DNA of 64,000 nt from positions 175,310,400-175,374,399 of the forward strand of contig CM041292.1 in NCBI GenBank assembly GCA_023052935.1, in the 5' to 3' direction. Under the pieces are notes generated by a model that did no database searches, was not told where the DNA came from, and saw only the letters and a list, made by a program, of their open reading frames with translations. Of this stretch, positions 1 through 12,099 are shown piece after piece. Each line of letters begins with the position of its first letter. The first letter of the stretch is position 1. Position numbers and translations under genes: made by a program. Source of the DNA: Piezodorus guildinii (lineage: Eukaryota > Arthropoda > Insecta > Hemiptera > Pentatomidae).

Positions 1-439
1 GTGAAATTAATTAAAAGAACACCTGTTCTCATCCCAAGCTGACCTTTCTTCGAGTACTGACCCACGGAGAGGTCTCAGTCAGCGGCCAATACCGACTTGA
101 GGATTGCACCATGTAGGCCTTCACCTGACAGACTATCCCCCACCAAACAGATGTGCATGAATATTAAGCAGTCCTTAGGGTATATATTGCTACTATATAT
201 AAATACTGGCGGTTTTGAGTAGTGTAGATAAGTAGGTTGATTCTGATATTGGTCAGACAATTGAAGATTGAGAAATCCTGGTGTCCGCAATGATATTATG
301 GAGATCAGTAAAATGAATATACTAACCATTTTAAGACAACCAATAACCTTCATAACTAAAATTAAAAACCAATCATTTTCGACTATTATTAGAGTAATTA
401 ATTATAATTATCTTACCTACACCGTTGAGTATATGATGG
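1..439. other. no supported feature
   Basis: I recognise no gene or repeat here. The short open frames on both strands show no family motif. The stretch is moderately GC-rich around 60-160 and then AT-rich. Confidence 0.5.
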
Positions 440-700
440 GGCAGCATGTGGTTGTGTGATTAGCACGCCAGTTTACCCAGGTAAAGATTTTGTGTGAATT
501 TTTCTCAAGTATATAATTAAATTGGGATTTAATCATAATCTCCTTCCGGGTATGAGAGACTCGTCAGCCAACTGGTGGACAACCACTAGGGATTGATGAC
601 CCTACGCTATAAACATATCATCAATAGTCGCAGAGTGGAATCTTAGGAAACTAGAAATGACTAAGAGTCTACACGGTCTGTCGCGCCAACAAAAAAGAAG
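440..700 (+). mobile_element. tRNA-derived SINE, family S3, degenerate copy
   Basis: The start resembles a tRNA A-box region (GTGTGATTAGCACGCC). The middle (about 560-610) matches the body of the S3 copies at 19735-20095 and 26590-26840, which lie on the other strand: all three share a block ending in 'GATGACCCTAC'. The B-box region has decayed. Boundaries are approximate. Confidence 0.5.
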
Positions 701-1559
701 AAACAATTGGGTATATGATGGTTATTTTTATTGTTGGCCGTTAAGAATATATGATGGAGAATTTAGTTGAGGCTGAGGTCATCAAGAAAAACACTAATTA
801 TATAATCTTATTATATTGTGTGCCGACGTTTCGGCTTCCTTTGTGTGCCTAAATCAGGGATTAGAAAAACAAGATAACAACCAATAGAATTACAAATAAA
901 ATTATAGTGAGTTAAGTACAATAATAAGATAGCATTGATAAAACTTACCGGCAATCTAAATTTCTACTTCCCAGTTAACCGTTTATCATCTCCGTCAAAA
1001 ATATTCGAGAAAAACTCTCTTTCGGCTTCTAAATTTACTTAATGTATTTGATACAACATTATTACGATTTCCAGTACGGCTTTAAACAAAACCATTCCAT
1101 GATACAAAATATTTCTGTCCAACGTGTTTTTAGATAGTAGTCATGCCTTCATTTGGAAATCAAAATCATTTGGAAAAATTGTAGAAGGCAGTTTTAGATC
1201 GCGTGTTTTCTTATAAAGCGATTACTGAGCCCGCGAAGAAAGTACCTCAATATTGACTATATCTGAAGATAAAACTAAACTTTAGCGGGCTATTTTATGC
1301 CAAACGTTATATTAATTAAACTGGTCCTTCATGAATTGAATTTTTATTTCAGATTTGATTACATCATTTTATTAAATGAACCCATAAAATACACCATCAT
1401 TGCTTAAAAGCTACCTAAGATAGTATCAATCTTGATCATTTATTCTATCATCACATTTTTCAATTTCTGATAAGACAAGCAGTATTGGCTACTAAGTTAC
1501 ATACCTCCTAGATCCATCCATACACCATAACATTAGTACCGCATTAATAATTATTGTAA
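701..1559. other. no supported feature
   Basis: This is AT-rich sequence without a recognisable gene or a repeat I can match within the window. Confidence 0.4.
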
Positions 1560-1693
1560 ATAGTAGTTTATCATGTTTATCTTGTCTGTTGGCCAGACAT
1601 ATTGTATATTTAAACTGTACAAAGCTGTTATTCTAAAGGGACCCAGTCCCAGAATAAAAATTATTTCTATCTATCTATCTATCTATCTATCTA
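1560..1693 (+). mobile_element. 3' end of a CR1-like LINE with (TCTA)n tail
   Basis: The segment ends 'GGGACCCAGTCCCAGAATAAA' followed by about seven TCTA units (1665-1693). The LINE copy near 47190-47230 ends with a related 'GGGACTAGCTGTCCCAG' block and another short tandem repeat. LINEs of the CR1 group usually end in short tandem repeats, not in poly(A). No coding sequence remains. Confidence 0.5.
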
Positions 1694-1832
1694 CCGCCGC
1701 CACCTCCTCCCAATCCTCCCAGCCCTGGGCCTTTATCCTTTGATGGAATGTTAGCTATCACTGCATAAATAATTATTATATAATTATATTAACGTAACTT
1801 TTAGTGACAGGTGTAGATTACAATAAATAACG

Positions 1833-1835
<3 letters not shown>

Positions 1836-1874
<39 letters not shown>
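1836..1874. repeat. poly(A) run of 39
   Basis: An uninterrupted run of 39 A lies just after 'AATAAATAACGATT'. It could be the tail of a retroposed copy whose body I cannot identify. Confidence 0.8.
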
Positions 1875-1878
<4 letters not shown>

Positions 1879-2039
1879 CTTTTATTAATTTATTGAAATC
1901 GGAAAAGGAAAAGGTTTAGTCTGGAACAGAAAGCTTTGGATTTGACTCAGATAAGATTGAATTTGACTTGAAAAAGGTTAAATCAGACTGAGAAGTAATA
2001 TACAATAGCTTAGATATTGCGTTTTCAAATCAGTGGTAG

Positions 2040-2175
2040 TGTTATAATATGATGCTTTGAATTAGTGCTTTTCATATTACTTAATTGCCTATCAATAGCC
2101 TTATAAACAGTTAAAACCTAATATTGTTATTTGGAAATAATAAACCATTGTGTAATAATTTGCAGCGTTTTTCAA
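2040..2175 (+). repeat. dispersed repeat family B, 3' part
   Basis: The block 'TTTGGAAATAATAAACCAT' with its flanks recurs with small changes at about 12600-12655 and in the related copy at 24770-24820. This copy is truncated on its left side. There is no coding capacity. Confidence 0.65.
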
Positions 2176-2218
2176 CTCTTACTTTGTTTAATATATCTTA
2201 AATTGATTTTAACAACCT

Positions 2219-2250
2219 AGGTAAGTGAAAGTCCTGACTTTCCCGCACCA
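2219..2250 (+). repeat. isolated end of dispersed family A
   Basis: 'GGTAAGTGAAAGTC' followed by 'CGCACCAGAT' matches the conserved end of family A seen at 8573, 13551 (reverse), 35931 and 55150 (reverse). The body of the element is missing here. Confidence 0.55.
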
Positions 2251-2447
2251 GATGTTTTATTTTTTATTTATACTAGTACACATTAATTTAATATTTAATG
2301 CCCTTAGTTTACATACATTTCATGATATGTATAATATTGAAAAACAAAATAAAGAACGAAATAATATACAAAAACTGTTATTTTTAATCACTTATTTAAT
2401 TTTAGACATTGGTACATTGATAGCTCCTAAACGAATTGCCTAGTGAC

Positions 2448-2526
2448 AAACATAATAACACAAAAAATATTTATTAAACATAATAACACAAAAAATATTA
2501 TTAAACATAATAACACAAAAAATATT
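2448..2526 (+). repeat. tandem repeat, 27 bp unit, three copies
   Basis: Three near-identical units are built around 'CATAATAACACAAAAAATAT'. They differ only by one T in the A/T run. Confidence 0.85.
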
Positions 2527-3477
2527 TGCCATTGCATTTTTAATCAGGTAACTGACGTTATACAAGGAAACAACAAAAAGGTAACAAGGTCAATTTTAAT
2601 TCATTCACCTTAGTTTTTATTTACAAATAGTATTTCATTCAACAATTCTTTCCACTTGTAATGACAACATGCGAAAATTTTAAAATCATTTGAGGTAGAG
2701 AATTATCATATTGAGAATGTTGACTTTGTCGTAGTATCTTTTGAATGTTTGTAAAGGCAGTGTCATAAAGATATGTGTCGATTACACTTTGATAACCCGA
2801 TGACATTTAGGTATAATTATCAATATACAATATAAGGCGCAAATTTAAATTGTGCAGGTAACACATTCAAGCCCGATTCACAATCATTAAAAAAAATTAG
2901 GGCCTGTGGCGGGTAAAGATATATTTTACTTATTAGTGGGACAGGAATTTAATTTTGGAGTACGGAGAGAAGGTAAAAGAACTTTCCTGATTTAAGCTAA
3001 CCAGACATACCTAAGAATATTGATACTAAATATTTAGCACTTGTTATAGTAATTTAACTAAGTAATTATTTATTTATTTTTCTCTCTGTGGTTTTGAGGG
3101 TAGAAAAGTTTCCTATTTATACACCCCCACTATCCTTGTATTCGCCAACGGGTTCTGTTTGATATTTTTGATAAAATGCTATCGATAAATGACGGGACGG
3201 GCTGAGCTGGTTATCGCGCGTTACTTTGAACGCGCGTCGCAAAGCAACCACAGATGACCAGAGACTGAGAAATTCCCTTATTTCTCACACCGCCTTCAAA
3301 CACGAGAAAGAGATAAAAAAAAAAAAAAAACCTTCAGGTAAATGATAGTTTCCTGTTTAAAACATTCAGAAGTTAGGAAAATAGTCAAGTTTTTCTTGAG
3401 GGAGGCAGATTGAACATTGTTGTGAGACGCCAACTGGGTCGAAAATTTAAGTAATTTTATTATAGGGAGTGTATAGA
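2527..3477. other. no gene; possible tRNA-like fragment near 3200
   Basis: Nothing coding is seen. At about 3199-3235 the sequence 'GCTGAGCTGGTTATCGCGCG' resembles a tRNA A-box region and is similar to the tandem units at 9842-9985. A short A-run lies at about 3317-3330. Confidence 0.35.
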
Positions 3478-3735
3478 GAAGGGAGTGGTTAGAGCACTAG
3501 TTTACCCAGGTTTAGGCTTTTAGCCGAGGAGCGACTCTGGGGTATGGACACCCTTCTGGGGCATACCCAACCTCTATACAGTTGGTACCCAGAAATTAAG
3601 AGAAAACCTGGCGGCTAAGCGTTATCTAGGCCTATCAACCCTTGCACGGGCGTTAGCCTAAAAACAGAACGAATCTCTATATGTACTGAACCCAAGACCT
3701 TTCACGGATTGTAAAGATACATGATCTTTCATATT
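3478..3735 (+). mobile_element. SINE-like element, family S2
   Basis: It aligns along its length with the copy at 29780-30070. Shared blocks are 'GCACTAGT.TACC', 'GGGTATGGA', 'ACCCA.CCTCTATA' and 'CGAATCTCTATATGTACTG'. The tRNA-like B box visible in the other copy has decayed here. Confidence 0.65.
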
Positions 3736-5452
3736 TTTCCCCTAACAATCTTTGGAGGCTATTATATTCAATGTTAATGTCCGGTTCAATTCTTCAGCTA
3801 AATATTGTGCAAATGATATTCAACTGAGTTATAGTTAGAAGAAAGGTTTTAAGCAAATCTATTTTGCTTCCATTCTAACATATAACTACACTTGCAGCCC
3901 GCAGCAATTTCTCAATATCGTAATTGATCTCTTAAATTATATTAGATGGTTTAGGCTCTTGAGCGTACGTCAGATTCATCTACCGAATTGAACATGTTGC
4001 CTTAGAATATGTAGCATTAAGAAATAGTATCTAAATAAATACAAGATATGTTCAAAGAATTGAAATATTTCTATCGAATAATAGAAACAAATGTCTATCC
4101 AACTGCCAATAAATAGCAATGCCATAAAATCGGAAGTAATGCTATGAAATTTATTCATTGATTTATAATCACTTAATTGAAAATCTAGTACTAATTTTTT
4201 TTTTTATAGTGCCAAAACCCTTATTATTTATACTGAATCACCTTTAGATCGTTCATCGTTACGAACAATAGAATTATATACCTCAGTCATAGTCGAAAGA
4301 TATCAGACGGTGAAGAGGCTAAGAAAGTATTTGCCAATTGTTATCTTAGAAATCATCTAATGAATCCGTCCTGATTGTGTGTATTGTCTAAGGCCCTTGT
4401 AACAGATATTATCACATCAGTTGTTTCATTGCATGAAAATGAAAGCAATTGCAATAGACTTGAATGACGCCTTATTCTCTAACAGTTCCTCATTACATTT
4501 CTGTAAATGCCCGAACTTGACCTGATCGCGGATCTTGGGACTATATTCCAACCTTAGCGAAGGGCTTTAGTTGTATCTGCAAGCGCAAACCTCCTCATCG
4601 TTCAGACATTTCGCAGGTTCTGTTGGAACAAATGTTTGGACGAATGTAAAAGGAAAAAATATACTGCTTTCTGGTTGTCTTGAAAAGAGCTTGTAATATA
4701 TTTTAAAATGCGGTAATAACATTTTATGAACTATTAAATTAAATTACTCTCTTAGCTAAGTTAAAGCTTGTAAATGAATGTCGCTAATAATAAAATGCAA
4801 CATTCAAGCGTGCTAAAGAATTTGGATGAAGTTTACTAAAATAGTATATCATCAAAACAAACATATTTTTTTTTTTTTAAATGGATAATTTATAAAACAT
4901 TTTGAGTATTACTTAGTATTATAAAGCTATATATTGAAAATATTGTATTAAATTATGCGAATTAAAATTTCCAAGAACTGATTTTTCAGTAATCGTCCCT
5001 TTCGCAATGACATTTAATAATGATCATATTTAAACATCCTATAGAGGTAGTTTACACTCGGGCAATTTAATTTCTCAAAAGCAATGGAGGTTCACTTGGT
5101 GGTTTACGATTTAATGTAACATGTGACAAGGGCATTCTTTTAATAATGATAGACCAAATAGAAGAAAAACATTTTTACAATTTTATATAATTTGTTTTAA
5201 TACTGTTGTTAATTCCATTGTTATTTAATATCTACAGGTCAGATTTCCCTGAGAATGATCATACTTTATTAGCCATTTCTGTGGACGACGCAGCACTCTT
5301 TACATCCCACCAAATCCTAGTTCTGGCGTATTTGATTACAAAACCACCTTGACGATATGTTCGTTGTCTTTAGGCTTAACCATGGTATATGTTTAGAACA
5401 ATATAACAACGATATACCAATACCAAATTCAAAAGAAATATGATATATGTGA
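3736..5452. other. no supported feature
   Basis: AT-rich sequence. I see no gene and no repeat matched elsewhere in the window. Confidence 0.4.
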
Positions 5453-5885
5453 CTTTTTTTTCTTTTCTTTTTTTTTTTTCGTAGGCGTAAAGCACTTGGT
5501 TCATTTTCGCCTTAAATCACTTTGATAAACGGATTAAATATTATAGTCTATTGTACAAGTCGGTCTGTCGTAGGAAGTCAAAAAGTTTTGCAGTTGTCTG
5601 TATGTTGTCTTGTAAAACGGTTGGTAAGTCAGTGTCAATTGCAATATGTGCTCTGTGAGTATCATAAGCCCTACACTCTGTCAAAATGTGTTTAACAGCA
5701 ATGGGGCAACCGCATGTTGGGCAGTTCGTAGGAGGTTCCAGTGCCATGAGATGTCCGTGAGTTAGTCGGGTGTGTCCAATACGCAGGCGTAAATTATCCT
5801 TGACCACAAAATTACTATCTACAAAGTACTTATGGATATAAGTGATAAAACTATGGGGCTCTTCCAAAACCTCCAAAAACCAAAG
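5453..5885 (-). pseudogene. 3' fragment of a non-LTR retrotransposon (C-terminal zinc motif)
   Basis: A 111-codon open frame (5541-5876, minus) ends in the zinc-knuckle region typical of the C-terminus of I/R1/Jockey-type LINE polyproteins. It reads C-P-T-C-G-C-P, then V-K-H-I-L-T-E-C, preceded by an R-L-R-I-G-H-T-R-L-T-H-G-H block. The T-run at 5453-5482 is the poly(A) tail on the minus strand. The reverse transcriptase is absent, so this is a 5'-truncated, dead copy. It differs in sequence from the LINE at 56016-58853. Confidence 0.75.
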
Positions 5886-6408
5886 AATTCAGTCTAATAA
5901 TAATAATGTTTCTCTCGATGAAGGTGAGGGAGAAATTTTATTTTATAGGAGGGAATTGTAATGTAGAATGATATTCCAGAGGGTGTTATAGATTATTTTA
6001 TGAAAATATGAAATATAGAATTATAGCAATGCAGTAAATAAGACTTTAATAGATATTTAATTGTTTGGATTAGAAGAGGTTTTTCAAGTATTTGTTTATT
6101 TTGGATATAAGTGAAGGGCTAGGATCACGGCTTGAACTAACGTAAGTGGATTATTATGAGAGAAGTCGGCATATTTTATCAGTGTACTCGGCTCGTTTAT
6201 AATGACAATGTTGTTGAACTTGTCAAGCCCAGGGAGAGGAATTACTGGAAAATGTAAAAAAAATCTTATTATCAGCTACTACACTCACATATATGAGTTA
6301 TTATACCAACGTATAAGTGTGTTATTATACCACGTATGAATATATATATTGATTAGAACTAAATTTTTTATTTACAATATTCCTTAATATTCGTTTGTCA
6401 GGGATTTA

Positions 6409-6625
6409 CTACTTTCACCTACCTATATATGAAATATATAGTAAGGGAAAGTATTGCGATCGTGAACATTTTTGAAAACATGTTTTCAACGGAGATACAC
6501 GTTTTAGGGTCCCCTGAGTCCAAATTACCAAGTCCCGCAAAAGGGTCTGAGTGAGAAATTCTTAAATAGATTATAACAACGAAGGTATGTGTAAGTCGTA
6601 TGTTACGCGCAACAGATTTCATTAT
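6409..6625 (+). repeat. family A, internally deleted copy
   Basis: It begins 'ACTTTCACCTACCTATATATG', the end seen reversed at 14985 and 58860. It continues with the conserved 'CGTTTTAGGGTCCCCTGAG' block and then jumps to the opposite end motif (GGTATGTGTAAGTCGTATG...CGCAACAGATTT). Both ends are therefore present, but most of the roughly 880 bp body is missing. Confidence 0.6.
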
Positions 6626-6894
6626 TTTAATTTGAAATAAATATTTCCATCGTAAGTTAATGTTAATCTTTTTTCAAATTTATTTTAGACCTATAGAATA
6701 AAATTAGTATTCAACATCGGAGGTATGTAAGTTGTGTTACATGTAACATGTGTTCCGTGTACAAGAATTTTTATTTTTACTTTAAAATTTTATATCCGCC
6801 TATAGAAAACTTATAATTAGTATATAAGCTATAGCTTTATTTCTTCACCATTCCTTAAAAAATATGTAATATTGGACATGGCAACATTAACCTT

Positions 6895-7510
6895 TTTCCA
6901 ACGCAAAAACAAAAAGTCCTACGGAACTGAAATTTCATATTTGAGACAACTATGCGCCAAAAACAAAAACAGCTTCTTTTTCTTCGATATCAGCTAAACA
7001 GAAGAGCCGCTTTATATCAAATATTTTGCACCTATTTACGATTTTTTCAAAAACGGCTCTAACGATTTTTATTAAACTCCCTATATCGATGTATTATTGG
7101 ACGGGCTTTAATATCATGCAGATTCCATTCTGATTGAAATAGTTTGACAGGGCTTAAATGCCGGTATTTTAAAATTTCATCCTCTGAAGTACCTTCAATT
7201 TTGTAGTTATTATGAAATTGACCTTATCATCTGCTTATCATTGCTAAAAAACATGTAAATATATAAGTTAAACGAATTCGATTTCCAACTAAAGGAGATA
7301 ACTGAAAAAATATTTTTTTAATACTTTTTTTGTCTTTGAACTTAAGAACAGTAATAAACACGTATAATATACCGTTGAAATGCTAGAAATTTTAGAAAAA
7401 AAATATAATGTTATACAAACTATTGTACAAGTTAACGGAGAGTGATGAAATGCCGATAAAACAAACTGATTGTCGTTGTAATAACAATACAATAGATTAT
7501 TTTAAAAAAC
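6895..7510 (+). repeat. family A, body fragment
   Basis: This matches the body of the reverse-oriented copies at 14160-14870 and 55200-55880, for example 'GAAATTTCATATTTGAGACA' and 'GTATAATATACCGTTG'. The terminal piece at about 8535-8615 may be its detached end, with younger sequence including the hAT element between them. A smaller related scrap lies at about 9460-9545. Confidence 0.6.
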
Positions 7511-7943
7511 ACATGTTTCTTTTAAAGCCCTATGTAAATAATTCTTTAATAATTGATTTTCGTTTCTAAATTTGCTTACTAATTCTGTGACATAGTTTCG
7601 TGGTTTAGGGTCCAGGTCCTTCATTATAAATAAAATTATTAAAGTACTAATGTTTATTTTCTTTAGCAAGCGGCATACAAGAGATACGTAATACGGTAGA
7701 AAATTCTATCATAACACCAACGCTGTCTCCGAATAGGCATAAAATAATATAACGGCAAAAATAAATGAAGAAAGAATATCCTCAAGCTGCTCCTGGTTAT
7801 TACGGTACTCGGTACTTTCATCCATGTATTCGGGAAGAAGCTTCCTACGGGAATGGCTTAAAATTGGAGGGTCCCTATATCTCATCGGAAATCATCGTAG
7901 GCAGCGACACTGTACGTTCACTTATACAGGATTAAGTTCAAAC

Positions 7944-8490
7944 TAGGGATCGCAATCCGGAAAAACGGATCCGGTAATCCGGCGGATCCGGCATTGTCAA
8001 ACGCTTACCGGATCCGATTATAGGATTTTTTGGCAAAAAAAGTAACGCATTTTAATGAGTATATACTTATAGTATATGTGTGGTGGTGAGTCGTTGGACG
8101 CCAAATTACATCAAAATATCGGTTCAGTTCAGTATCATTCGGTCACGAGACAATTCTTTTTCTTTCAGTGGCGCGACAGGCCGTGTAGGCTCTGGGTCCC
8201 GCGGTGTAAACTCCTGGGAGTGTATAAATAGTGATTGTCGCGTCACCTACCAGTCGACTTGTAGTGGTGCTACAAACGTAGCCTTTTGCTATAAGTTAAT
8301 AATATGTGTGTGTGTTTTATAAACTTCCTATAATGAGTACAAATATAGTTGAATAACTCACTAATAGTTCAGCTTGGACTAAAAAGCGAAGATCATCCTA
8401 ATTTTGACGTTACTACCATGAACGGATTGATGAAAATTCGACTGGATCCGGGCCGAAAATGATGAAAATGATGCCGGATTGCAATCCCTA
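7944..8490. mobile_element. non-autonomous hAT-type DNA transposon (547 bp)
   Basis: The element has 17 bp terminal inverted repeats, TAGGGATCGCAATCCGG on the left and TAGGGATTGCAATCCGG (read inward) on the right, differing at one base. It is flanked by a perfect 8 bp duplication, GTTCAAAC, at 7936-7943 and 8491-8498. An 8 bp target duplication with short termini is the signature of the hAT superfamily. GGATCCGG motifs repeat just inside the left end (about 7965-8020). The interior is GC-richer (8160-8290) and carries no transposase; the 80-codon frame in it has no recognisable domain. Confidence 0.85.
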
Positions 8491-8534
8491 GTTCAAACTT
8501 CAAGAAACCGGGCGGCCGGAGCACAGCGGAAAAA

Positions 8535-8615
8535 TAAAAAACTTGTTACAATTCTTAAATTGATATAAATAACGAAGGTTAGTGAAAGTCATGTGTTGCG
8601 CGCACCAGATTTTTC
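8535..8615 (+). repeat. family A end fragment
   Basis: 'GGTTAGTGAAAGTCATGTG' followed by 'TTGCGCGCACCAGATTTTT' is the best-preserved copy of this family A end in the window. Confidence 0.6.
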
Positions 8616-8763
8616 GTTAGTCGTACTGTTCTTAGCTATTTAGAAAACCTGTGAAGTACTATGAAAAGTTAGATTATATTACTTCATTTCTGTACATATT
8701 TTTTTATACCAACGTAACTTTCAATTCCCTCTTCCCAGCTCTTGATCTCATATGTAAGACATA

Positions 8764-9155
8764 AATTGAGACGTTGGTTTCCAAAAGGTACTATATCCAT
8801 TCTGGGGAATTTTACAGGAAGCGCGAAAATCTCTCATTATTATATTATTAAACCAGCTAATTTAATTCCTTTCGCATTAAAATCTTGAATTTATTTCTTT
8901 ACTATGTTAATAAAACCATATTAAAATTATGAAATGAAATGTTCTGGTATGATTTGAAATGAAACTAAATGTGTAATCAGTATCTTAAGATATTAATGAT
9001 ATTTATAAATCACGTTATTAAAGGACATGAGTGTTCCTAAAATACAATCAAATTTAGGATTTAGATAAAACTAAATTAGGAGAATATAAATATGTAAAAA
9101 TATCAATTTCGTAAAAAATGTCCTTTAGTACCTTTTGGAAATCAACGTCTCAATT
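8764..9155. mobile_element. 392 bp element with 30 bp terminal inverted repeats (MITE-like)
   Basis: The left end (8764-8793, AATTGAGACGTTGG...) and the right end (9126-9155) are inverted copies that match at 29 of 30 bases. The interior is AT-rich and non-coding. I see no clear target duplication and do not recognise the superfamily. Confidence 0.75.
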
Positions 9156-9841
9156 GAAGAACAATAAATCAACCAATTACTTAATGAAAAAGACAATTTT
9201 CTGTATTTGTATCAAAATACACTTCTTAATTTATTATTTAATCTGATATCTCTCTCTCTCTCTGTGTATATATATTATATATATATATTTTAAATAATAT
9301 ATATAATATACATATATATATAATCAGACAAGACTGATATAGGGTTTTCACTATCATTTGGGGCATTCTTTCCTGAAGGTTTATTAGTAAAGCAATACTA
9401 TATAATTTATTTTGTGTGATCAAGTTATCAAAAATATTTTCTAAATTATGAGTAGTTAATATAAGCGTATAATATACCGTTGGAAAGCGCAAGGTTTTAG
9501 AAAAGTTATTATGCAATAAAATAAGTCGGACAAGTTAATATAAAGATGTTATAATCACTATAAACTTATGAAAAAATGTTATTTGTGATGTAGATGAGGA
9601 AGGTTATGGTGTATTAATGGTGATCGTACAGGTTATATTCTTCTATACAGTATTCTAGATTTTTACAAAATATTTATTAGCAATTCGTTCGTAAATTTTT
9701 AAAATAAATGAAAAGTTATTATAAACCAACATTCTTAATAATTATTTCTACTTATAGATTATTAAAAAAAAAAAAAATAGTAGCTCCTCTTTAAACTAAA
9801 TACTATGGAAACTAAATTAACTTTAATGCATTAAAATAGTA

Positions 9842-9985
9842 GTTGCTGAGCGGTTTAGCGTGCGTTACTTAAAGTAGCTGAGGCGCGTGTTAGCGGTGCG
9901 TGTTACTTAAAGTAGCTGAGCGGTTAGCTGTACTGTAGCGGGCTTAGCGGCGTTTTAAAGGGGGAGCGTGCGTTCTTAAAGTCTG
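9842..9985 (+). repeat. degenerate tandem array of a tRNA A-box-like unit
   Basis: About three to four irregular copies of a unit like 'TAGCTGAGCGGTTAGCG' plus 'TGCGTTACTTAAAG' follow one another, with GC content far above the flanks. The unit resembles the A-box half of a tRNA. No B box was seen. Confidence 0.6.
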
Positions 9986-12099
9986 CGTTGCCACAGGGCA
10001 CACACCTGAGGGACCAAAGTATATTAGGAAAAGCCAAACAATTAGAACCAATTTACGAAACTCGGTGCTATGGGGGGCTTTTATTTCAGCATTCATCCCC
10101 CGCCCTCATCCCCATGCCCGAGAAACCCCGTATAGCCTTCAAAGGCGAGGTAGAGGAGAACAAAAAACTAAAACTAAATAAAAAAATAAAGAGGTACCGT
10201 TAAACATAATAAACAAATAAACTATACCAATTTTTTATTTTTTTGACTAATTTATGTTCCTAATTTCTGCCTATATTAAATATAATAATAATAGACATAA
10301 ATTTTAAACGTAATATTTTTGCATTTCTTACTATGGACTCATATTCCAAAAGTTATTAACTGTTAATTGGACAAACTGAACTTTTTTGAACATAAATGAC
10401 ACTACATTTAATTCGCACCGTGGGAAGCAAGGGTGGGTCGATAGTCTATGAATAAATTAAAAAGAAATACGGAAATATGAAAACTTAAAGTAATTTTAAA
10501 TTTAAAATGAAATACCTAGTTGCATAAAATCCTTATTTTTACTCAGAACTAAATTTTAATGTGTCTATAGATAATGCGAATAGGTACCTTCCTTCACGAG
10601 CCTTTGCAAATCTTTGATTTTCCTTCTATTTAAGAAAGAAATATTCCCGATAAAACACATCATCTATCGCAATCGTTTCGGGAAATAAAAGATTCAGGAA
10701 TTCTTTCAGTACTGATTAAATATTGGACGTCTATAGCAAATTATAATGACCAAATGTTTTCCTATTGATAAATTCCTAATACATACCGGTGAAAAAAAAA
10801 AAAAAAAAAAAAAAAAAAACGAAACACTTCACTTTTTTGTGATATCGGTCAAATAACATAATGCGAACTTCGTGTTTCATCTGTAGTGTAATACTACTAT
10901 CATTTTACACTGTTTACATATTCTTATTGCGATTTGAGAAAAATAAGTCTTGCTAATTGAGGAATGATTCTTTATACATAAATAGACTCTTACTGTTTTT
11001 TATGTGAAAAAATAATTCCTTAGTCACTACCAAAACTTGACTATTTGAAGCGGTTAGGTCAAATATTCACTTAAATTTCACATATTCATCTCCGAGTCCG
11101 AAGTTAATTATATGACGATATATTTTACTGAAAGAGGAATTTGTAATAGCTTCCTCTGGAAAATAAATGATTGGCCATATTCTCAAACAGTTAGCTCTTT
11201 GAATTTTTTAAAGCAGCTGGATCATCGAGAGCCCGTATTTCCTCAGAAGAATCAGTGACCTACGATCTTCTGCAGTCCAATTAAAAGGAATTTTTCTATT
11301 GGTTTCTAAGTTCTTAAGCCTATAGCATATTAGTCTGGTATTTTTCTTTCAAAATTTTCTGCCACCGATTATTTATAATTATTTTTATATATACTTTAAA
11401 ATATTTAAAAAAACAAGACACAATCCTGACATATGAGTTAGGTGTGTTCTTTGGAAGTGAGAGTAATCTTATCAAAATTTTAGTTGAACGGTCGATAGAA
11501 CCCGAATAACGAATAGATAATAATCCGTTTTCTCGCCATCCGTCGTACGCCGTTCGCCGTGTTTCCGGTATTTCTCCGAAACTACCGGAATCTTTTTTTT
11601 TAAATTCGCCACAAAAATAGTAGGACATTCAAGATATCCTAACAATTAGACGTTGATATCGGCTGGTTATTTAAAATGGCGACCGATTAAAAGTGATTTA
11701 ATTCAATAACTCAATTATTTTTGAAGATAAGAAGAGAAAATTTTTAAAGAGTTTTAGAATCAGTAAATCGTGATAAACAAGAAAAACATGAAGGAAATAG
11801 GAAAACAATTGAAATCTTGCCCATAGGTACGCCCAAAACTCTGAATAAGAATAAGAAAATATTTATTATAGTTTTTTAACCTAAAAACCGCAAATTATTA
11901 AGAAGGAACATGAAGAAAAAGGAAAAAAAAATTTTTTAAATTTTACCCATAAATACGCCCATAGCCATGTTATTTTTGAAGGTAGAGAAAACTAAACTAC
12001 GATAATAAAAAAAAAAACGTTGATCTGTATATTCGAGTCACAAATTATAATATATGTAATCCCAACAAGGCGCTGAACAAAGAGAAGAAGCAGAAAAAA
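9986..12099. other. no supported gene
   Basis: AT-rich sequence with A-runs (for example 10792-10819). The open frames at 9988-10203 (+) and 11320-11628 (-) have no recognisable motif. Confidence 0.4.
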
